Shown here: piece by piece, positions 58,453 through 64,000 of the stretch
Layout: each line of letters begins with the position of its first letter
Numbering within the stretch: the stretch's first letter is position 1
Notes under the pieces: generated by a model
Told to the model about the DNA's origin: nothing
The model's input: the letters and a program-made list of their open reading frames with translations, nothing else
Databases searched by the model: none
Program-made: the position numbers and the translations under genes
NCBI GenBank assembly: GCA_016937175.1
Contig: JAFGWL010000001.1
Coordinates: 1-64,000, forward strand
Direction of reading: 5' to 3'
Origin: Candidatus Mcinerneyibacteriota bacterium
Lineage (GTDB): Bacteria > Macinerneyibacteriota > Macinerneyibacteria > Macinerneyibacteriales > DSCS01
Length of the DNA: 64,000 nucleotides

Positions 58453-59226
58453 ATGGAAGGATTGAAGGGGAAGGTGGTCTTCATCACAGGGGCCAGCGCC
58501 GGGATCGGCCGGGCTTGTGCTGCTCTTTTTGCCCGTGAGGGAAGCGATCTAATCCTGGCCGCCCGGCGGAGAGAGCGTCTTGTCTCTCTCAGGGAGGAGC
58601 TGGAGGGAGAGTACGGGGCCAATGTCCTTACTGTGGAGCTTGATGTCCGCGACCGGGAGGCTTGTGCAAAAGCCGTAGACGGGCTGGGAGAAGAGTGGCG
58701 GGCCATCGATATCCTGGTCAACAATGCAGGGCTCTCCCGGGGGATGGAGAAACTTCATGAAGGAGATATGGACGACTGGGAGGAGATGATCGATACCAAC
58801 ATCAAGGGGCTCCTCACCATGACCCGCCTTGTGGTCCCCCTTATGGCCCAACGACGCAGAGGGCATATCATCAACATCGGCTCTATCGCGGGACACGAAG
58901 TCTATCCCGGGGGCAATGTCTATTGTGCCACCAAGCATGCCGTCCATGCACTGAGTAAGGGACTGCGTATCGATCTGGTGGATACTCCTCTCCGGGTGAC
59001 TGAGATCTCTCCCGGTATGGTGGAGACGGAGTTTTCCGTGGTCCGTTTTCACGGAAATACAGATAAGGCCGCCCATGTCTATAAGGGGCTGACTCCTCTG
59101 ACGGGGGAGGATATCGCCCGCTGTGTGGTCTGGGCAGCTTCCCAGCCGCCCCATGTCCAGATCAACGAGATCGTCGTGATGCCTGTTTCCCAGGCGACGG
59201 CGACCATCGCCCACAGGAGGAATTAA
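58453..59226 (+). CDS. Short-chain dehydrogenase/reductase (YdfG-like)
   Basis: VVFITGASAGIGRACAALFA, NNAGLSRG, VYCATKHAVHALSKGLR. Confidence 0.94.
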   Translation: MEGLKGKVVFITGASAGIGRACAALFAREGSDLILAARRRERLVSLREELEGEYGANVLTVELDVRDREACAKAVDGLGEEWRAIDILVNNAGLSRGMEKLHEGDMDDWEEMIDTNIKGLLTMTRLVVPLMAQRRRGHIINIGSIAGHEVYPGGNVYCATKHAVHALSKGLRIDLVDTPLRVTEISPGMVETEFSVVRFHGNTDKAAHVYKGLTPLTGEDIARCVVWAASQPPHVQINEIVVMPVSQATATIAHRRN

Positions 59227-59237
59227 GTGGGGTAGCC

Positions 59238-59798
59238 CTGGCACTTGCCCTTCTGCAGGCGGTTTCGGCCCTGATCCTTCCGGGCCCCCAGCCGCTCCAG
59301 GAGCATGACTACTGCGGAGAAGCGGCGTTGGTCTATCTGCTTGCCGTGGAGGGACGCTTCTACAGCCAGGAGGAGATCCATGACGATCTTCTGGGGCTTA
59401 AAGGGATCCCACGCGGGGCCTACAGCCGGGAGATCACTGAGGCGCTTGAACAAAAAGGGTATCGTTTGAAAGGGGCTGAAGTGTATAAGGAAGAAGGTCC
59501 GCGGGCCTTGACGGACGAAGAGGCCCGCTCTTTGGGAGAAACCTTCCGCAGGGCTCTGGATAAAGGCCATCCGGTGTTCATCGGGTGGTATCCCTGGATT
59601 GACCGGCAGAACGGCAAAAGAGGCCATTTCAGTGTCCTGGGCGGATATGACAGAGAGGACTTCTTTATCTATGACCCCCGGTACGGGGAGGCTGTTTTAG
59701 TGATCTCGCAGAAAACCCTGGCGGATCATCTTCTGCTTCCCACCCTGGACCGTACAGCCTGGGGGATCTTCTATTTTTATGTGGAGCAGGCGCCATGA
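59238..59798 (+). CDS. C39-like papain-fold peptidase, exact start unresolved
   Basis: Frame is open upstream of the listed TTG (59328) and encodes VALALALLQAVSALILPGPQPLQEHDYCGEAALVYLL; later GHFSVLGGYD supplies a candidate His. Confidence 0.6.
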   Translation: MALALLQAVSALILPGPQPLQEHDYCGEAALVYLLAVEGRFYSQEEIHDDLLGLKGIPRGAYSREITEALEQKGYRLKGAEVYKEEGPRALTDEEARSLGETFRRALDKGHPVFIGWYPWIDRQNGKRGHFSVLGGYDREDFFIYDPRYGEAVLVISQKTLADHLLLPTLDRTAWGIFYFYVEQAP

Positions 59799-60715
59799 TC
59801 ATCTTCTTTTTCGTCGACGGGCTGGGTATCGGGAAAAGAGACGAGTCCAACCCCCTCTATATAGGAGACTTTCCCTTTTTCGACAGGATCTTCCGTAAAC
59901 ATACATCCTATGTGGATGCGGTGATGAATGTGCCCGGGCTACCCCAGAGCGCCACAGGACAGACATCGATCTTTACCGGTTATAATGCCGCCCGGCTCCT
60001 GGGATGTCACAAGGAAGGGTTCCCCGGGGGACGTCTTTCCGGCCTTATCAAAAAGGAATCCCTTTTTAAGAAGCTTCAGGACCACGGTTACCGGCCTACT
60101 TTTGCCAATGCCTATCTCATCGATGATATGGAAGCTTTGAGCCGCCAGCGGTTTCTCTCGGTGACAAGCCTTATGGCCATGACCACAGAAAAGAGTGTCC
60201 GAGGGTTGAAAAAGCTTTCCAAAGGAGAGGCGGTCTTCCACGATATCACCAATATCTCCCTTGTGGACGGGTCTGTCCCAAGCCCCCAGCAGGAAGCCCT
60301 CCTGGAGCGCTTCGGCAATATCGTCGACCATTCCCTTCTGAAAGAGGTACCCCTCATCGACCCCCGGAAGGCGGCTAAGAACCTCTATGCCATTGCCCGG
60401 AACTACCATGTCACCCTCTTTGAATACTTTCTTACTGACCGGGCGGGGCATGAGGGGGATATGGAACGGTCCCTGGAGATCCTGAAGCGTTTGGAGGTCT
60501 TTACAGAAGCCCTTCTGGGGATGATGAACCTCAACCGCCAGACTTTTATCCTCACTTCTGACCATGGGAATATAGAGGACCTCTCTGTCCCGACACATAC
60601 CTATAATCCGGTCCCGTTTACTGTAGCCGGCCGGGGGGAGCGTTATCTGAAAGGGATCTCATCCCTTTATGAGATCACCCCGTCTATCATGGAAAATATC
60701 CATTATCTCTTATAG
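59795..60715 (+). CDS. Alkaline-phosphatase-superfamily metalloenzyme (phosphoglycerate-mutase-like)
   Basis: MIIFFFVDGLGIG, PQSATGQTSIFTG, DRAGHEGD, LTSDHGNIEDLS. Confidence 0.82.
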   Translation: MIIFFFVDGLGIGKRDESNPLYIGDFPFFDRIFRKHTSYVDAVMNVPGLPQSATGQTSIFTGYNAARLLGCHKEGFPGGRLSGLIKKESLFKKLQDHGYRPTFANAYLIDDMEALSRQRFLSVTSLMAMTTEKSVRGLKKLSKGEAVFHDITNISLVDGSVPSPQQEALLERFGNIVDHSLLKEVPLIDPRKAAKNLYAIARNYHVTLFEYFLTDRAGHEGDMERSLEILKRLEVFTEALLGMMNLNRQTFILTSDHGNIEDLSVPTHTYNPVPFTVAGRGERYLKGISSLYEITPSIMENIHYLL

Positions 60716-60726
60716 AGTCTTTTTTC

Positions 60727-60754
60727 TTGACTTCTCACCCCGGTTTGGTATGAT
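60727..60754 (+). promoter_or_regulatory. Candidate sigma70-type promoter of infC-rpmI-rplT
   Basis: TTGACT (60727-60732), 16-nt spacer, TATGAT (60749-60754). Confidence 0.7.
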
Positions 60755-60838
60755 GAGAGCACATAAAAGCGGGAACGCCTGTTCCTCACCGTATCGGCCC
60801 GAAAGGCGCTGACCGGTAAAGAAGAAGATTTCGGACAG

Positions 60839-60863
60839 GCGGGTTGTTTATACCCGCTTTTTT
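60839..60863 (+). terminator. Leader terminator/attenuator upstream of infC
   Basis: GCGGGT-TGTTTAT-ACCCGC stem-loop followed by TTTTTT, between promoter and infC. Confidence 0.8.
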
Positions 60864-60881
60864 AATTTAAGGAGGTGTGTT

Positions 60882-61415
60882 ATCGCTAAGGTATCGGGCA
60901 GACGAAATGAAAAAGAGGATGCCGTACGGATCAATGGAGCAATCAGGGCACGGGAAGTCCGTGTCGTCGGGCCGGAAGGAGAACAGATCGGGGTCATGGG
61001 ATCCCGTGAAGCTTTGTCTTTGGCTGAGGAGAAGGGGCTGGACCTTGTGGAAGTGGCTCCCAACGCCAGGCCTCCTGTGGTCCGGATCATGGATTACGGC
61101 AAGTTCCGGTATGAGCAGACAAAAAAGCAAAAAAAGAACAAAAAGAATGTCATCCAGGTCAAGGAGATCCAGTTCCGCCCTAAAACGGACATCCATGATT
61201 ATAATTTCAAAGTCCGTCATATCCGGGAGTTTCTGGAAAAGGGCCACCGCGTCAAGGTAGGGGTCTATTTCCGGGGGCGGGAGATGGCTTATCTCGACAA
61301 AGGCCGGGAGATCCTGGCTCAGGTCATGCAGGAGCTGGAAGAAGTGGCCAAGATCGAGAAGGACATAGACCAGGCCGGGCATTTGATGTTTTTAATCGTA
61401 TCACCGAAGAAATAG
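60882..61415 (+). CDS. infC: Translation initiation factor IF-3, apparent AUC start
   Basis: Reads [86 protein letters not shown] 6 nt before ATC at 60882; no ATG/GTG/TTG at that position in frame. Confidence 0.9.
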   Translation: MAKVSGRRNEKEDAVRINGAIRAREVRVVGPEGEQIGVMGSREALSLAEEKGLDLVEVAPNARPPVVRIMDYGKFRYEQTKKQKKNKKNVIQVKEIQFRPKTDIHDYNFKVRHIREFLEKGHRVKVGVYFRGREMAYLDKGREILAQVMQELEEVAKIEKDIDQAGHLMFLIVSPKK

Positions 61416-61431
61416 AAAGGATGTGTCGAAA

Positions 61432-61632
61432 ATGCCTAAGATCAAAACACGAAGAGCCGCCGCAAAGCGGTTTCGGGTAACAGGAAGCGGAAAAGTTGTC
61501 CGTAATAAGGCTTATAAAAGCCACATACTGACAAAGAAGAGCGCCAAAAGGAAGAAAAACCTTCGTCAAAGCACTCTGGTGGATAAAAGCGATTACAAGA
61601 GGGTCAAGGATATGATCCCTTACAAATTCTGA
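61432..61632 (+). CDS. rpmI: 50S ribosomal protein L35
   Basis: [37 protein letters not shown]. Confidence 0.96.
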   Translation: MPKIKTRRAAAKRFRVTGSGKVVRNKAYKSHILTKKSAKRKKNLRQSTLVDKSDYKRVKDMIPYKF

Positions 61633-61647
61633 CAGGAGGAGACAAAG

Positions 61648-62004
61648 ATGAGAGCAACAAGCGGAGTCGCAAGACGAAAAAGGAAAAACCGTATCTTCCG
61701 TGCGGTAAAAGGCTATTGGGGTGCAAAAAGCAAACTTTACAGGATGGCTGTGAATGCTCACCGTCGTGCCATGCAATATGCCTATGTAGGGCGAAAACAG
61801 AAAAAAAGAGATTTTCGCAAACTGTGGATCGCCCGGATCAATGCCGCCTGCCGCATGAACGATATGAAATACTCCGAGTTCATCCATGGCCTCAAGATCG
61901 CCAATGTGGAATTGAACCGTAAGATGCTTGCGGAGATCGCCGCAACCGACGAACAGGGATTCAAAGCCCTGGTGGAAGTGGCCAAAAACGGTTTGAATGG
62001 ATAA
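61648..62004 (+). CDS. rplT: 50S ribosomal protein L20
   Basis: [34 protein letters not shown]...[23 protein letters not shown]. Confidence 0.98.
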   Translation: MRATSGVARRKRKNRIFRAVKGYWGAKSKLYRMAVNAHRRAMQYAYVGRKQKKRDFRKLWIARINAACRMNDMKYSEFIHGLKIANVELNRKMLAEIAATDEQGFKALVEVAKNGLNG

Positions 62005-62452
62005 GTTTATTGCCCGGAACAAAAAAGCCCGCCATGAGTACCACATCCTGGAGACCATCGAGGCGGGCATTGTTCTCACCGGGACGGAGGTCAAATCCTG
62101 CCGTGCCGGGAAGTTAAGTATCAAGGAGAGCTACGCCCGTTTCATCAAGGGGGAGCTCTATCTGGTCAATGCCCACATCGCTCCCTACGAGACGGGTTCA
62201 CTCTTCAATCACGAGGAGACACGGACACGCAAACTCCTGCTGTCCCGGCAGGAGATCAGAAAACTTTTGGGGAAAGTGAATGAAGAGGGCCTTACCCTGA
62301 TCCCGTTAGCGGCCTATTTTAATCAGAGAAATGTCCTGAAGATCGAACTGGCCCTGGCCCGGGGCAAAAAGATCTATGACAAAAGAGAAGATATCAAAAA
62401 GAGGGATATGCACAGGGAGGCCATGCGTGAGTTGAAAAGGAACCGGGGATGA
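61997..62452 (+). CDS. smpB: SsrA-binding protein SmpB
   Basis: [38 protein letters not shown]-terminal [10 protein letters not shown]-like. Confidence 0.97.
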   Translation: MDKFIARNKKARHEYHILETIEAGIVLTGTEVKSCRAGKLSIKESYARFIKGELYLVNAHIAPYETGSLFNHEETRTRKLLLSRQEIRKLLGKVNEEGLTLIPLAAYFNQRNVLKIELALARGKKIYDKREDIKKRDMHREAMRELKRNRG

Positions 62453-63633
62453 AAAGGGGCCTTTTTCTTACTTTATTTCTTCTTTTGGCGGCCCAGCTGG
62501 CTGTCACCCTGTCTGTCAGGAGATGGGCTGCTGCTCATCAGGGCACCGGCCTTCTCATCTATCTTGAGTTTTCACAGGATCCGGGGCTTCTTCGACCCTA
62601 TGTGACCTCATCGGGAGCTGTGCTTCTTCTGAATGAAAAAGTGGATCCTTTCAGCGTCTCCGGTGATGTGACCCTCACCGGGCGGGGGATGATCCTGGAT
62701 ATCGCGACCTCTCTCACAGTCTACGGATATCGGCTTACCCAGAAGGGGAGGCTGTTGAATCTCGAACTCTATACCACGCCTTTCCTGGCTGACGCAGATA
62801 AGCTTCTTCCCCCCTTTCAGAGGGAGAAAAAAGAGGACAAAGAGGCCGCTTCAGCAGAGCCGCCGAAGACTCTGATCATACAGAAGGAGAGTCTGCCTCC
62901 TACAGACCCGGCGGACCACCGGGAAAAAAAGGAGAAGTGGGTCATCGTCATAGACCCCGGCCATGGGGGGCACTCTTCCGGGGCTGTGGGGCCCACCGGA
63001 TATAAGGAGAAAGACCTGGTCCTGGCCGTCTCCAAAGAGGTCAAAAAAATATTGGATCAAGAGAGCCGGATCTCCGTGGTGATGACTCGCGAGACAGATG
63101 TCTTCAAGGGGCTGGGCGAGAGGACTGCCCTGGCCAATAAGATCAAAGCCGACCTTTTCGTGAGTATCCATGCCAATGCTGTCTGGGGGAAAGCGCGCCG
63201 GAAAGTGGCCCGGGGTGTCGAGACATATTTTTTGGGAGAGGCCCAGACAGACGAAGACCGTGCCCTGGCCATCAAAGAGAACGAAGATATAAAATATGAG
63301 TCGGAATACGGCGATGCAGCTATCCTGGAACTTATCCTCTCCGACCTGACGCAAACTCTCTATCAGAAAGAGAGCCATAACCTTGCCGCTCTCATCCAAG
63401 GCAGGCTGATCAGGTCAACCGGATGGACAGACCGGGGCGTCAAACAGAATAACTATTATGTCCTCCGACTTTGCTATATGCCTGCAGTCCTCGTGGAGAT
63501 CGGCTTTATCTCTCATCCGGAGGAGGAGCGGCTTTTGAAGAACAAGGAGCGACAGCGGGAGATCGCCCGGGAGATCGCTGAAGGAATAAAAGAGTATATC
63601 AGAAAGCACGATACCCTTTATGCCGAAGAGTAA
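62449..63633 (+). CDS. N-acetylmuramoyl-L-alanine amidase (Amidase_3 type)
   Basis: [53 protein letters not shown]. Confidence 0.94.
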   Translation: MKRGLFLTLFLLLAAQLAVTLSVRRWAAAHQGTGLLIYLEFSQDPGLLRPYVTSSGAVLLLNEKVDPFSVSGDVTLTGRGMILDIATSLTVYGYRLTQKGRLLNLELYTTPFLADADKLLPPFQREKKEDKEAASAEPPKTLIIQKESLPPTDPADHREKKEKWVIVIDPGHGGHSSGAVGPTGYKEKDLVLAVSKEVKKILDQESRISVVMTRETDVFKGLGERTALANKIKADLFVSIHANAVWGKARRKVARGVETYFLGEAQTDEDRALAIKENEDIKYESEYGDAAILELILSDLTQTLYQKESHNLAALIQGRLIRSTGWTDRGVKQNNYYVLRLCYMPAVLVEIGFISHPEEERLLKNKERQREIAREIAEGIKEYIRKHDTLYAEE

Positions 63634-64000
63634 GCTGAGTGTCCGGCGTTTGACACCGGAAGATTATAAGAAAGCAGGGGACGGGATTCCCCACCACTTT
63701 CTCCAGTCTGCCGAGTGGGGCCTTTTCAAGTCACGCCACGGATGGGAGCCTCAATATTGGGGGTTGTACAGAGAGAAGTCCTGTGCGGGCCTTGCCCTTG
63801 TCCTCCGGCGTTCTCTTCCCCGGGGGTATGTCTTTGCTTATATTCCCAAAGGGCCGACCTTTGCCGGAGGAGAAGAGGAGTTTTCCGAAGCCGCCGGCTT
63901 GCTGGCAGAGGCTGTGAGGGCTCATGCCGGGAAAAAGCTTCTCTTTATCCGGATGGAGCCGCACCTTCTTAGGACAGAACCCCTTGAGCGGACCTTCCGC
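63620..64000 (+). CDS. FemAB-like aminoacyltransferase/peptidoglycan-bridge protein, truncated at right edge
   Basis: ATG at 63620 opens [53 protein letters not shown], open to the window end; not in the ORF track. Confidence 0.75.
   Translation, partial: MPKSKLSVRRLTPEDYKKAGDGIPHHFLQSAEWGLFKSRHGWEPQYWGLYREKSCAGLALVLRRSLPRGYVFAYIPKGPTFAGGEEEFSEAAGLLAEAVRAHAGKKLLFIRMEPHLLRTEPLERTFR

Noticed and set aside
60877-61260. 127-aa ORF ([24 protein letters not shown]) at the infC locus
   Set aside because: Alternate frame of infC; only the 60882 frame gives conserved IF3 sequence.

Overview
This window is a gene-dense bacterial chromosomal segment that appears to span the replication origin. The left part (3644-12358, minus strand) is a tightly packed run of dnaA-dnaN-recF-dciA, a two-component system, an acyltransferase, a Wzi-like beta-barrel protein and a PH-like protein. 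The AT-rich gap 12359-12919 is a likely oriC: it has near-consensus DnaA boxes, a DnaA-trio-like (CTA)n tract running into AT-rich DNA, and a long polypyrimidine tract. Next to it are three tandem tRNA-Ser genes, and a fourth lies 6.5 kb away, overlapping the end of a CDS. Further right are a surface-sugar cluster, murI, priA, and a 1704-aa protein with a kinase-like, a degenerate ATPase-like, a helical-repeat, a GAF-like and a GGDEF region. Then come parB/parA with two parS sites around a candidate promoter, thrS, sugar-modification genes, a zinc-ribbon/HEAT gene block, pyk, dnaE, guaA, an ArsR-glutaredoxin pair with a perfect 20-bp palindrome, a polysaccharide export locus, purQ/purL, a pilin/prepilin peptidase locus, and infC-rpmI-rplT-smpB. 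Here infC appears to start with AUC downstream of an attenuator-like leader. All assignments come from reading the sequence and translated ORFs; no database search was run. I found no CRISPR array, prophage or transposase.
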